Counted from the stretch's first letter, positions 11,995-23,720 are shown. The stretch is 64,000 nucleotides of DNA from Topomyia yanbarensis (GCF_030247195.1 NC_080670.1:157616580-157680579); one strand, 5' to 3'. Numbers and translations are program-made. Notes: generated by a model from the sequence alone, not told the origin.

Positions 11995-14485
11995 TCGACG
12001 GTTACAGCACCGCGGGGCTAGTACAACTATGTGACGTCACTAATGACAACAACTGTATTTTGGATCTTTGCTTTGGAAGCCAGGAGCTCTCCGATCACTT
12101 TGCCGTTTGTCGTGCTCCAGCTCCTCTCGTTAAACTATGCCAACACCACCCTGCTCTTCATTGTTTTCTCCGAAAATGTGTACCTTGTACATTCGAAGAT
12201 ACCACTGAGAAACTGACATATGCCTATCGCAAGACAGATTTTCGAGGAATGCACCTTTTCTTGTCTCGTATCAATTGGAATGAAATCTTGTCACAATCTG
12301 ATGCAAACGCAGCGGCTGAAATTGTTTCGAACGTACTGATTTATGCTATCGACCAGTTTACTCCTAAAAAACTCAATCATGGCTGTGAATATCCTCCATG
12401 GTCGAATCGTACACTAAAAAAGTTTAAATTGGCCAAAAGGTCAGCTCTAAAAAAGTTTTCGAAATACCGAACCGATATGCAAAGAATCAGAATCTTTTTA
12501 AATCATTGTTACAAGAGACTTAATAAGTCTCTCTTCAATTCCTACCTTCATCGTATTCAGAGTCACCTTCGTAACAATTCAAAAAAGTTTTGGAATTACG
12601 TTAATGAACAGAGGCGTGAGTCAGGTTAACCCACTTCTATGTCGCTGGGTGATTTAGAAGCGACTTCATTGCCGGACATCTGTGAGTTATTTCGCCAACA
12701 ATTCAGCAGTGTTTTTACCAATGATACTCTTAATAATCAACAAGTCTCCGCAGCAGCCGACAACATTCCCCGTAGGACTAGTATTGGACCTCATTTCACG
12801 ATATCTTCCGATATTGTACAAAAAGCTTGCACAAAACTCAAGTGTTCTAACACTCCTAGACCTGACGGAATCCCATCATCTATCATTAAAAAATGCTCGT
12901 CGTTGCTTTGCCTACCTCTGTCCGTCGTTTTCAATATATCGTTAAGTTCCGGAGTGTTTCCTACCATCTAGAAATCATCTTACGTTTTTCCGGTTTATAA
13001 AAAAGGATCCAAAAGCGATGTTCCCAATTACCGAGGAATCGCATCTTTATGTGCACTATCGAAATTATTGGAGCTCATCGTTCTCGAGTTTTTGACACAT
13101 TGTTGTTCTAGATACATCTCAGAAACTCAACACGGTTTCATTCCCAGGCGATCTACTTGCACTAATTTAGTAGCCTACACCTCATTTATCGCTCGCTCGC
13201 TACAGGATCGATTGCAGGCTGATGCAATATACACCGATCTGTCGGCCGCCTTCAATAAAATCAACCAATGGCTTCGATCTTACTTGTCAGGCCGTAAAAT
13301 GTCTGTTAAAATCGGGAATCATTTATCCTCATCCTTCGACGTAACGTCCGGCGTACCTCAAGGCAGCCATATCGGTCCTTATATTTTCCTTCTATACATA
13401 AACGATCTGGATTCATTGATTAAGTGCTTCAAGGTGTCTTATGCCGATGATTATAAGTTATTCCATATAGTTAAAAGTTACTCTGATGCTTTGTTTTTGC
13501 AATCTCAGTTAGACATTTTCGCTAATTGGTGCATGACTAACAGGATGGTTTTGAATGCCTCGAAGTGTTCTGTGATTACGTTTGCACAAAAACGCTCCAT
13601 CGTAACATTCGACTACACTATCTTGCAAAACAAATTAAAAAGAGAAACTACAGTGAAAGATTTAGTGGTTCTTGTGGATTCAAAGCTTACATTTAAGGAT
13701 CACATTGCTTTTATCTCGTCTAAGGCTTCGCGTAATCTAGGAGTTATTTTTAGGGTTACTAAGCATTTCACTAACGTACAGTGCTTAAAAACGTTGTACT
13801 GCTCGCTCGTTCGTTCCACACTGGAATACGCCGCCGTTGTTTGGGCTCCTTTCTACAAGAACAGCATTCAACGCATCGAGAGTATTGAGCGTAAATTTGT
13901 GCGTTTTGCGCTGCGCCACCTGCCTTGGAGCGATCCCTACAATCTGCCCAGATACGAAGATCGTTGCAACCTCATTGGTCTTGAAACACTGTCTTTGCGC
14001 CGCAATGTGACCAAAGCGTCTTTTGTCTCTGATCTGTTATTGTCTCGCATTGACTGCCCTGATTTACTCCTTCTTCTCAACATTGATATTCGCCTCCGAA
14101 ACCTTCGTTCCTACTCTTTTGTCCGTCTTCCAGTGTCTCGTACTAATTATGGCAAAAATGAACCCGTCAGCAACATGTGTAGAGTGTTCAATCAATGTTA
14201 CAATGTCTTTGACTTCAATTTGTCTCGCACTTCTTTAAAAAAATTGTTTTCGCGCACCCTTTCCCAAACCTGATAGTGTTAGCCAATTTTTTATGTTAAT
14301 GTTAATAATTTACCTATGTAAGATAGAGTTTAAGAAGTGTTTATTTTAATCAGTGTTTAGTGTTAGTCATTGTATCATTTGGTTTGTTTGTTAAATGTTG
14401 ATACCTAAAAGATAGAGGTTTTGTGCCTACGGGAGAAGGAGCTTTTGAAAATCCACTCCCGCGGCTTTTTCCCTCTCAATAATAA
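11995..14485 (+). mobile_element. 5'-truncated CR1-like non-LTR retrotransposon
   Basis: Contains the end of an endonuclease domain, a linker, a reverse transcriptase and a 3' UTR with GGTTTTGTGCCTACGGGAGA and GCGGCTTTTTCCCTCTCAATAATAATAA. It lies within the hAT-like element. The first part of ORF2 and all of ORF1 are missing. The CR1-like assignment rests on the LLYINDLDSLI and YADDYKLF motifs and the LPRYEDRCNLIGL block near the C-terminus. Confidence 0.75.
12015..14276 (+). pseudogene. Reverse transcriptase ORF2 of the CR1-like element (broken)
   Basis: Three pieces can be followed. Piece 12015-12629 holds the last endonuclease motif (ILDLCFGSQELSDHFAV) and the linker. Piece 12639-12971 holds the RT N-terminal region (CSNTPRPDGIPSSIIKK). 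Piece 13068-14276 holds RT motifs including ETQHGFIPRRST, YTDLSAAFNKI, GVPQGSHIGPYIFLLYINDL and the catalytic YADD, then the C-terminal thumb-like region. Stops at 12628-12630 and 12969-12971 break it. Between NKINQ and WLRSYLSG about 25 residues usual in the family are absent, so RT would be inactive even if read through. Wild-type activity would be target-primed reverse transcription of the element RNA. Confidence 0.8.
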
Positions 14486-15589
14486 TAACTACGTTCCAAT
14501 CGTTCCAATGGTTTTCTGAAGTACGTGAACGTAACCCAATTAGATTCATTCAACAGTGCAATAGAACCATTCTGGTTTCATTTATCGCAAGTGTTTGTCA
14601 AAGTGTACAGTATGAAGTTGTTTACAATTTATCATATTCTTAGCTAATGTTACTAATAAAAGTTGGATATTTTCGGAATGGGGTTGACGAGTAGATGACG
14701 AAAATCAATGAATGAAGCCACTTTGAAAACCAAGATGGCGAATTCCAGTTAAGACATCTCTATAACCAAAAATATTGACATTTTCGAAAAAGATAATCAT
14801 AGAATTGATATAGGTATATTGATTTGTGATGCGGATGATATGATTATAGAAAACTTCTCTGAACCAGAAGACGCTATATTAGCCTTCAAAAGGGCATCGC
14901 TCATCTACTCGGCAAACCCGCTTAAAAATACCCTCATAGTTTATACAGATATTGTTTGAAATAGCTCCAAGGTACCATTTCTATCATCTACTCATTAAGC
15001 CCGTTTCAAAAATTCCCAAATTGTTAGGGTTATCGAGATTATTGTTCAATCGGAAGTCTCCATCCTGGATTTCAAAAAGGTGCCAAATATCCATTTTCAT
15101 CATGTACTTGTCAAGCCCGTTCCGGAAATACCCATATTGTTAGGGTTATCGATAATGTTGCTCAACCAACGAATTTTGATAAGAATGTGAAGCGAATTTT
15201 TTATGATCTAAATCCCAAAAAACGAACTAATTCAATTTACGAACCCTTGGCTTGGTCCGTAAATAGAGGTTCCAGTGTACACATTTGATGCAGAAAAATG
15301 TGGGAATTGAACTAGATACTTATTCTACCTATTAGTATTCACCAAAAGTTGAAACTCTTTCTCTCACAACTCTCTGTCTCAGTCTTTCTAACAGCAGACT
15401 TCGCTGTTGGATCCCATTCATCGCATTCGGAATGTTTTCTCTCTGAATGTTGGCACAAATGTAACAACTGATTCCAAAACCGATTTTACCATGTTCAGAA
15501 ACCAATAAAGAAAATTCGTTCAGGTCATAGTGACAACTGCAATAGCTGCATCCAGTGCCTCAAAATCATCAACATGTACCAACAATAAG

Positions 15590-15995
15590 AACCAAGGCAG
15601 CATCAGTGGTGCGAAATTTTACTTTCAGTTGCCTATTTCTGATTAATTTGCTGAATTTAATATTCAGTTTCAATGCTTCCCTCATTCATTCACTTCCAAA
15701 CTGACTGAAATTTTATGCAGAATCGAATGGTTGAGTGCAGAGGAAATATAAATTCACTCACAAACCAAAGCATTCATTTGTTATTATGTGGACAGTTTGA
15801 AAGCAGAAGTTCTTTTACATTTTCGAGCATAACTGAACTGCATAATCTATATCTTGTGCACTTTTGCTTGATGATCTCAGAGCGGACGGACGAGGAAAAC
15901 AAACAAACCTTCGATTCATCGCGGCGGGAATAAATAGAATTTTATTTCTCTTTCAAGCTCACGAAGGGATGTCAATTTTTCTAAGCTCGGATTCT
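15590..15995. repeat. Dispersed repeat B, copy 1
   Basis: About 400 bp that recurs inverted at 44170-44655. Shared words include GCCTATTTCTG, CCCTCATTCATTCACTT, ACTGACTGAAATTT, CATGCAGAATCGAATG, GAGGAAATATAAATTCA, TTTTCGAGCATAA and TTTCAAGCTCACGAAG-GATGTCAATTTTT. It lies inside the hAT-like element, so it is either part of that family or an older insertion carried by it. Confidence 0.65.
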
Positions 15996-16373
15996 GAGCA
16001 GCATTAACGATGGTAGCATTAACGTGCGTCAAGGGAGTATGAACGATGGCGATATGGACTGTATGGCAATGTCGCAAAAAAGGTTTCCAATTGCAATGCC
16101 AAATCGGACGCAAGTCATTCTAATCGCCAGCCACAAACAAATATTCCTTTATTATTTTTATTTTTTTCATCTATTACTTATTTAAAATACTGACGACTCT
16201 GGTAAGCTAACGCATTGAATCGTATCAAATAAACAATTTTCATAAAAAATAGTTTAATTGAAACGGTTGCATTTGTATAGTTCCTCTAATCGATGTTGAA
16301 ATAAGAAGTCATATATGGTACGGCCCGTCAGTACTTCGAACCCCGGGGCCCGGCGCGGCTCTCGACGGCCCTG

Positions 16374-16935
16374 TTCATGCATTCGTGAACTGGTTCATGA
16401 TTCCTAATATATTAGTTAGGATTCAATATCCGTGCTCGTAAAATAGTTCACGACATCATGAAATATTATTCATAAATTTATGAACCGGTTCATGATACCT
16501 AGTAAAATAGTCACAACTTACCATTCGTTTTCGTGAAATAGTTCACGAAATCATAAAATATTATTCATTCATTAGTGAACTGGCTCATGATTCCTAATAT
16601 ATTAGTCACGATACAATATCCGCACTCGTGAAGTAGTTCACGAAATCATGAAGTATTAATCATGTATTCGTGAACTGGTTCATTTCTAATATGTTAATTA
16701 CGATCCAATATCCGTGCTCGTGACATAGTTCACGAAATCATGAAATATTATTCATGTATTCGTCAACTGGTTCATGATACCTGGTTTAATAGTCACAACT
16801 TATCATTCGTTTTCGTGAAAAAGTTCACGAAATCATAAAATATTATTCATGTATTCGTGAACTGGTTCGTGATTCCTAGTCCATGATTTACGAACTATCT
16901 AGTATCTATTTGCGTGCTTGTGATATTTAGAAGAT
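16374..16935. repeat. 95-bp tandem repeat array, right part (about six units)
   Basis: The unit landmark GAAC(T/C)GGTTCATGA occurs at 16387, 16482, 16577, 16672, 16764 and 16859, so spacing is 95, 95, 95, 92 and 95 bp. Each unit also carries an imperfect palindrome CGTGAAATAGTTCACG and AATATTATTCAT. Alternate units differ in a block (CTAATATATTAG versus CCTAGTAAAATAGTCACAAC), suggesting a higher-order two-unit arrangement. Confidence 0.85.
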
Positions 16936-17379
16936 ATCCCTAATCATTTACAATTTCATGCAACATGGTAATGAAATTTTTACGTGAACTCTATCACAAA
17001 AGTTGGAGTATTATTCGTGCAATTATTTTTGTTCCATACACTTTTTAATGAAATACCCAGTTGCTAGCGACCAGTAATAGGTACGAGTAATATTAGAACC
17101 TCGAACATCGTTATTCATTTGATAAGGTTCATTGTGATGTCCGGATAGAAAACAAAAACTGCACTGAGAACCTCAAATAGTGTGCGTGATATAGTTCACA
17201 GAACCAGATATCGCGAATGAGTTTTATTTTAATGATCCAGTTCATATTGTCACGTTATTCCGAGTAAAAAAAATTATTAGTAACCAATAAATAATAGATC
17301 ACGAAAAAGCGAAAAGAATTTACGAATACCATGATAAATCCGCTGATATCATGAACATTAGTTACATTACTCTTTGAAA

Positions 17380-17860
17380 GTAAGCTCTAAAATAAAATAT
17401 CATGATAACATGAACAGAAATTACGAAAATCGTGACTAAGATCCTAAAATCATGAACACAAATCACACAACTAGTGACAAAAATATCTAAAATCGTGACC
17501 AAAATCCTGAAATCATGAACATGAATTGCTCTATTCATGACTAAAATATTACGATAACATAAACAGAACTTACGAAAATCGCGACAAAGATCCTTAAATT
17601 ATGAGCATGAATCACCCTACTTATGACAAACATGAATGAACATGAATCACCCTACTTATGACAAAAATATCACGATAACGTGAATGAAAATTATGAACAT
17701 CGCAACTAAGATCTTGAAATCATGAACCTTAATCCCGCTAACGTCATGAGAATTCACAAGAATCGCGAATAAGCTCTTGAAATCATGAACAACGTTTGAC
17801 TGTCGACTGTGTATTCCCAAATCATGAACAAGAATCACAACAAAAACTAAACAACAACAG
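17380..17860. repeat. Second, irregular tandem repeat inside the TIR element
   Basis: Recurring words ATATCACGATAAC, AATTACGAAAATCG, AAGATCCT-AAATCATGAACA and AATCACCCTACTTATGACAA appear with variable spacing (for example ATAT-ACGATAAC near 17397, 17548 and 17667). It is built from the same TCATGAAC vocabulary as the 95-bp array but more diverged. Confidence 0.6.
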
Positions 17861-18064
17861 TAACCCAACCGAACATTCTAATGTAACGCCATGTATATAT
17901 TCGGGGCGAACTGGTTTTAAGAATAAACACATAGTTTCATGAATACGACGATTATTATTCATAATTTCAGGAACTCTGTCACGGTTTTCGTAAATCGTCC
18001 AGTTCATGAAATCGTGACCTTTTGTTCATGAATTTATGAACGGATTTTTTTTCGTGTGCCTTTT

Positions 18065-18759
18065 CATCTTTTTTAAGACTGCAATTCATAAAAGGATAAA
18101 ATTATTAAAAACACAAATCAATATTATATTTACGTGTGAATTAGCCTTTGGGGTATTTCAACAATTTATTTCCATACCTTCATCCGTCAGTCGGTGAAAC
18201 AAAACATTGGAAATATCCTATGTTGTATTCTGCGATGAACTAGTTTAATTAAACAATGAGATCGGTTGAATTTTAATTGTTTGTATCCTGACTGAAACGT
18301 CAGTATAACGCGATTGTGTCCAACGTTACAATCTTTTAAAGCTTTAACTCATGTAAGTTTTTAAGTAGCTCAGATAAAAAATCATCGAGTTTTACACGCT
18401 AAATTTTGATTGCCGAATTTCAGCAAAATTTTGCAGAATTTTTCCGAGCTGAAATATCAGCAATACTTTCAGCAAAAAAATATTTCGCTAAAATTTCCGC
18501 AATTCAAAACGGTAAAAATTTGCGGAACTGTCAATTTGATTAACTGAAACTCAGCAAAATTGCCATTCTTTCACTGATTATTTCAGCAATAAAATTCTAA
18601 AGATTTGGCAAATCCTGTTTTGCTAGAAAAGTTTCAGTAAAATATTTTTCTGAGACAAGGTACAAAAAAATTGTTGTATTTTGATAAACCCATCAGCAAC
18701 AACGTGAGATGAATGAATCAAAATTTCCAACGATTACTGAAGTTCAGAAAGTTGACATG
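18065..18759. other. AT-rich spacer with short repeated words
   Basis: No gene. Between about 18370 and 18660 the words TTTCAGCAAAATT and TTGCTGAAA-like sequences recur in both orientations, suggesting a degraded palindromic MITE, but no boundary or duplication can be set. Confidence 0.35.
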
Positions 18760-21700
18760 TTAACCCATTATTGCCCAACCTACTACATATAGTAGGTGCT
18801 AAGAATAACTCCTATTACTCAATTAATAACGCAGAACAGGCATTATCAACGAGTAAATATTGTTCATATACTCTTGCAGAATATGTTTAGATAAGTTAGA
18901 ATGGTTAAACCGGTGTTTATGTTTTGTTTTTAGTCAATTTTCCCTTAAGGCGTTACAGATTCGAGTGTGCATCTTCGTCGCGAGCGGTTGACTCTCATAA
19001 AGCTCCCTTTGCGTCGGTTAATTTTAATCATTTACGGCACAGTTTACTGCCTTCCGGCTATCGAAAGTGTGAATAACGGTGCAATTGAACGATAATATAA
19101 AGTGAAGTGGCTTATAAAAGCATTTTTCTACTGACGCGAGTGGTGACAGTGTGAAAATCTAATTTCGGCAAATGAAAAAAAAATCTTTTCCTCGCATTAC
19201 GGGCCGTCGATTCCCGATGCAAGGACAGTAACAGTGCACAGAAAACGTCTAGCAACACAGTGTACATTCTAAAAATAGTGAAAAATGGTTTTTCGGAAAA
19301 TAAAGTTCGATCCGAAAAGTGAAAAAATACTGCGATAAGAAAATTTGGTATAATCAAATAATTGGTGTTTCACCAGCGACTTGCGACTACCAGGTGTCGC
19401 CCCAAAAATCTTCACCCGAAAAATAGGTGGCAAGCCAGCCGATCGGTGCTCAGCTAATTTCGTCCGCGTCCCTTGTCACCTAGTTTTTTATTGGGTATTT
19501 CATCGGCGGTGCTTTCTTTGAAAATGAGCCGCCTTGGATATTCAACTGTTCTTTTGCTTTCTTATTTTATTGCAAATGAGTAGAGGTTTTGATTCTTTTA
19601 TATTCGGGATTGCAGATATTTTGTCGCATGTAAATTTTGGGCGTTCGTTGATGTGATGGCACTGTAAGGGAACACGTATCCGCCGGTCGGCCAACTTTTC
19701 TTTGGACTGAGCAAACTAATTTCTATGTTTGTTTAGGGTTTGTTTTACCAACGGGGGAACTGATCCACAGAGCATTCAATGTGCTTAGGGAAAACACATG
19801 GCCTTATTTAAGTGGAATGATGACTTCAATCATGTGTAATGTTTGAGAATTGACAATTCGCGAGCGGGATCGGGGACCGGTTGGCAATTACCTTCAGTTA
19901 TGTCCGCACGAAGAATAAGTGTTTTTCTGTCATGTTCATTGGTTAGCGTTCAATTCTATCTCATGCCCCCACGCGAGTCTGGGTCTATTGATGACATTTG
20001 GTCCTTGGACAGGCGAAGACTGGGTGCTGTTGGCCTTCTGCCGGTGGTGGCAGAGTGAGGGGGTGCGAGCGGATCTGGCCGGGAAGACAATACCTTAAAG
20101 ACGAATTGTTGTTCGGGGGTTGGCTCCAATGGGACTTTGATTTGACTGGTGTCGATCATCGTGGGTCGATGCGTACTGAAGGTTCGCCGCATCTATTTTG
20201 GTGAATCTAATTTCAAGTTCCGTTATTGGTAACAGGCCCGTGCATCGGGTTAACTATCCTCTGTATTTCCCTTCAATGTTCGATATAATCGTTCGTATAC
20301 GTGTATTTCACAAACAATCCAATAAGGAAAATAGGAAATACTTTCGTTGATTTATAACATCTCGAGCTATCATAACTCTGTCGGTATAACGTGTTATCAC
20401 TCGGTAGTTTGCAACCCAAAAATATATCGTAGGTAAGGAATAGCAAAATTAGTCTAAATAATGTCGCAATAAATAGTGATCCGGCCCTTTACGCAGATAA
20501 GATTAGCTTTTCTAGGCAATACTCCCACGGTCGGCTGTGTAGGGTTGGAATTGCTTTTGTTTGGTAAACGTGGGATACTCTCGGTGGCCGGCTGCCCAGA
20601 GTTTGGAAAGAACCAAAAACTAAACAAGATCTTCTTTTTCGAGCGATCGTGTTCTCGAAGACTAAATAAACTACTACCTAGTGCTTTGCAGGTCGGATCG
20701 CTTGCTTGGAGCGAATCCTAGACCCTATACCCTTCCAAACCACTAACTCCGTGACACCTATGGAAAAGTCTGATGAACCTTCTGTATAAGATTCCGCATT
20801 TTATTCAAACGATCGCCGGGTAAAATCAGCACCGACACGATAGAAACCACGAACAAACTCGTCGCGTGATTGAATATTATTAAAAATATAAGCAGTGCTC
20901 CTTATAGCCGGCTATCCGGAGTTCAAGGTGCTCATTTTTCTAATCGTATTAATACAACAAATAAATTTCCCAAATTCTCGGCAGCCGGCTGCCCAGAGCA
21001 ATTATTACATGATAACGCTATTGACACATTTACTAACAACTCTCCCCTTCCCGTGATACATGTGGAGATGCAGAGGATTCCTCGGTCTCTAGTAGCAACA
21101 TGTATCGGACTAACATTCCTTCCTTTCCCAGAAGATCTACATTCGGAAGTAGCCGACGTCGGTATTGATCAGCATGCAGGAATCAGAATAGATTGTACAA
21201 TGTGGCTCATCATGTTATTCACAAGCATGTTGTTTAAATGAACATTTTGCAACCTAATTTGGTTCTGGTCGATAACGGAGTAGCAACTACGGGCGTTCTC
21301 TTATGCTTATGCTTATGCTAATTTTCCCTTAAGGGGTTACACACTTTTGTTAGGATGAAAAAAATCGAATTTTTGTAAATTAGATATTCTGAAACTACGC
21401 TGAGGAAAATTTTCTCAAAGTTTCATTAAGATCGAAATACTACAATTTGAGTTACATCTATTCATAGACCGCTACCCATTGACCACTCGTAGGCGGTGCG
21501 TAGTGTTTAATACGCTAGACTCGCTGCGCCGACAGTAAAACTCGATTATCTTGGAGTTGTATTTTGTTGAAAAGTTCATCCGCGGCGATCACCATATCTC
21601 AGGAACCGATTAACCGATCAATCTTAAATTTTCACTGGTTGTTCCTTATTATATCAGCTACTTTGAGTACAAAAATAATTTTACTGGAATGACCACATCA

Positions 21701-21767
21701 TTTTTCTTCGATCGGAAAACACAATTTGTGATGCGCGTGAAAAATAAGTTGGGCAATAATGGGTTAA
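18760..21767. mobile_element. TTAA-flanked MITE (piggyBac-like target), split by a retroposon
   Basis: TTAA at 18760-18763 is followed by CCCATTATTGCCCAACCTAC. GTTGGGCAATAATGGG at 21748-21763 is followed by TTAA at 21764-21767. The 16-bp inverted ends are perfect, and TTAA duplication is the signature of piggyBac-type transposases. Most of the interior (18958-21319) is a later insertion. The MITE itself is about 0.62 kb (18760-18957 plus 21342-21767) and has no coding sequence. Confidence 0.8.
18958..21319 (+). mobile_element. Non-coding retroposon-like insertion with 22-bp target duplication and TTATGC tail
   Basis: AATTTTCCCTTAAGG-GTTACA occurs at 18936-18957 and again at 21320-21341, with one mismatch in 22. 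The right copy is preceded by a tandem tail of TTATGC units. A long target duplication plus a short repeated tail at one end is typical of LINE-machinery insertions. The 2.36-kb body has no reverse transcriptase or other recognisable frame. It is relatively GC-rich and carries a GCCGGCTGCCCAGAG-like word three times (about 20587, 20907 and 20983). It could be an internally deleted LINE, a long SINE-like element or a retrotransposed cellular RNA. Confidence 0.65.
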
Positions 21768-22076
21768 TTTAATAAACGTTTTTATCGTTTTGAGAAAAGA
21801 GGTTTTCTGTTTAATTCGACAAATCACCCCTTTCCAAAATCAAACAAAACTGAACTTTTCACTACTAGCGACAAAAACTGAAATTAAACGACGTTTTCAA
21901 CTTTTCATCGGTCTTCACAAGACATTTGTTATATATTTAGATAATCCTAGAAAAATAATCAGTAACAATATAAAAATGAATTGAAAACACGCTGTCATAC
22001 ATTTTTGGCATGTACAACCAATAAAGAATAATTAACATTCAAGAACTGGTCACGCACCAAGTTCGGAAGCTCACGG

Positions 22077-22259
22077 TCAATCGACGATGTCAACCTTGGT
22101 CAGTAAGTAGATACAGACGGATAAGCAGACCAGCGCACCAAACAGCCACGTGACTGTAATCATCATCTGTCGAAAAATTATGGGCCTTGCTCGGCTTTTG
22201 GCTGGGAATCCTTTGCGCGTGTGACAACTTAATCGTCCCCTGGGAAGCGTCCCGTACAC
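22077..22259 (-). CDS. Candidate N-terminal exon with a membrane anchor, unrecognised
   Basis: A - strand frame of 60 codons contains MMITVTWLFGALVCLSVCIY then LLTKVDIVD, a continuous hydrophobic segment that could be a signal anchor such as those starting microsomal enzymes. The frame closes in TGA just before a donor-like GTGAGC, so the splice is not in register with the frame and no next exon was found. It could be a chance frame. No function is proposed. Confidence 0.15.
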   Translation of the reverse strand: MYGTLPRGRLSCHTRKGFPAKSRARPIIFRQMMITVTWLFGALVCLSVCIYLLTKVDIVD

Positions 22260-23646
22260 TCGACGAACACTCGAAAGTAATTAAAACGTCGATTACAAAT
22301 CAATCCGGACGCCTGCTAGCTGCCCTTCTGACCAGTGGTCATCTCAGCATCATTGCAGCTGCAGCCTAGCCGATGGCGAACCGAGACAATACCAATCCGG
22401 CGGAAACTAAATCAATCGTACATTTTTCATCTCTCTTCGTCCCTGTTCGACCGGTAAGTCAACAATGGAAAGCATAAACTTTCCCCTTGGAGGTTACGGG
22501 TCGCACCCTCACCATGGATCGCAGTCGATCATGAGATAAATCAATCAAAAGCATCGTCGCAGCGGCAGCGCGGGACAACTGCGAGATTTGGTTTGTGATT
22601 TTGGCTTTTGGCTCAAAAATCAATTAAAGCCGCAATGAATGACCGCAAAGAACCGTGTGACAGTTCGGAAATGAATGGTCGCTACCACACTACGGAAGAG
22701 GGCAGGGAAAGGCTTTTCGGGAATTATTCGTGTAATTGATACACGTGTGGCCATTTCACGGACGAGGCACGGTCATCGAGTAAAGATTGAGTTTAGCTGC
22801 TCTCCGAAGAGGCCACTTACCAGTGTCATTACAAGGGTGGTAATTAGCTGCTTTGGAGGATGGTTTTGTGGGAAAGTTCTTTTTCGTCGGATTCTAGGTT
22901 TTGCGTGTGAATTCAACTAATATAATTTGTCATGGGATTTGTTTGAAGTAAAGATTGGTGCACGAAATTAATCCTTTCACAACATCAGCGGTAGATATTT
23001 AGTAGGAATTAACAATTTTTATTAAAGAGTATCAACCTGTCTAACCACTCATAAGTAGTAATCCAAACCACTATTTCACAAAGCCCACTGCGTGAGTCAC
23101 AAATAATTGCACACATCAACGTACGCCCCCAACTTTCATCGGATCGCAATTACCTTTCACTCGTCCGAATTAATCCCCAAAAATCCCTCCTGTGCAGAAA
23201 GTAATTATCCGAATCCCCACAGAGCGTTGCGTTTGTACTGATTCAAATTGAACTAATTTAAATTGCAGATCTCACAATGTCCCTCTAAAACACAAACGCA
23301 GTCACTATAAATATGCTATCCATTTTGCGAACATTTGCACGTACACTACCGGGAGCATTTTCCCAGCAGCAATTTGAGCCCATTCCATTGCCTGAACCGG
23401 GCTCCTTCTCCATCCGCTGGAAAAATATTCCTAGGCTGGCAATGAGGTGTGCACCAATGATTTAAATGCATAAAATAATTTAAATTTATTTCAGCAGCTG
23501 CATCATCAGCATCCCGGCAGCAAGCGAGCAGGCGATCGTAAATTGTTCCGCACTGACCACATCCTTCCGGTCTGCTCAGTCATTGCATCCTCTATCCTTT
23601 CCCACCAGCACCCCCTCCCAATCATTGGGTCGTACTAGAATAAACC

Positions 23647-23720
23647 GCTAAAATTCGCATAGTTGACATTGGGGGTAATAAATAACCTAGATCAATACGT
23701 CAACTATGCAAATTTAGGCA
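23647..23720. other. Imperfect hairpin, pre-miRNA-like
   Basis: CGCTAAAATTCGCATAGTTG-AC pairs with GTCAACTATGCAAATTTAGGC across a loop of about 30 nt. The stem is about 21-22 bp with one bulge on each arm and one or two mismatches. It stands alone in a low-copy stretch. It could be a small RNA precursor or a remnant of a palindromic MITE. Confidence 0.35.

Larger units (their letters stand above)
11846..16373. mobile_element. hAT-like DNA transposon insertion with 8-bp target duplication
   Basis: The element begins CAGGCCCGACGAGAG and ends CTCTCGACGGCCCTG, i.e. inverted ends CAGG(C/G)CCG(A/T)CGAGAG. Both ends have GC-rich GGGGCCCGG subterminal blocks. TTCATGCA flanks it directly on both sides (11838-11845 and 16374-16381), an 8-bp duplication as made by hAT transposases. 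It sits inside one 95-bp repeat unit and the repeat phase resumes exactly. No hAT transposase frame was recognised. About 2.5 kb of the interior is an inserted CR1-like LINE, so the original was about 2 kb and probably non-autonomous. Related ends occur at 34365-34540 and 61944-62007. Confidence 0.8.
11438..18059. mobile_element. Non-autonomous TIR element carrying a 95-bp tandem array (split by a hAT insertion)
   Basis: The left end reads GCACGCAAAAAAAATTGTTC. The right end read in reverse complement is GCACACGAAAAAAAATCCGTTC, giving imperfect terminal inverted repeats. CTTTT lies directly outside both ends (11433-11437 and 18060-18064) as a possible 5-bp target duplication. The interior is AT-rich, full of GTTCATGA/TCATGAAC words, and holds a 95-bp tandem array (11640-11845 plus 16374-16935) and a second irregular tandem region (17380-17860). 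Without the hAT insertion at 11846-16373 and one TSD copy it is about 2.1 kb. No transposase is present, so it would need one in trans. The superfamily is not assigned. Confidence 0.6.

Noticed and set aside
20870..21241. 123-codon ORF inside the retroposon-like insertion
   Set aside because: Composition-driven with no recognisable motif; it spans the repeated GCCGGCTG words.
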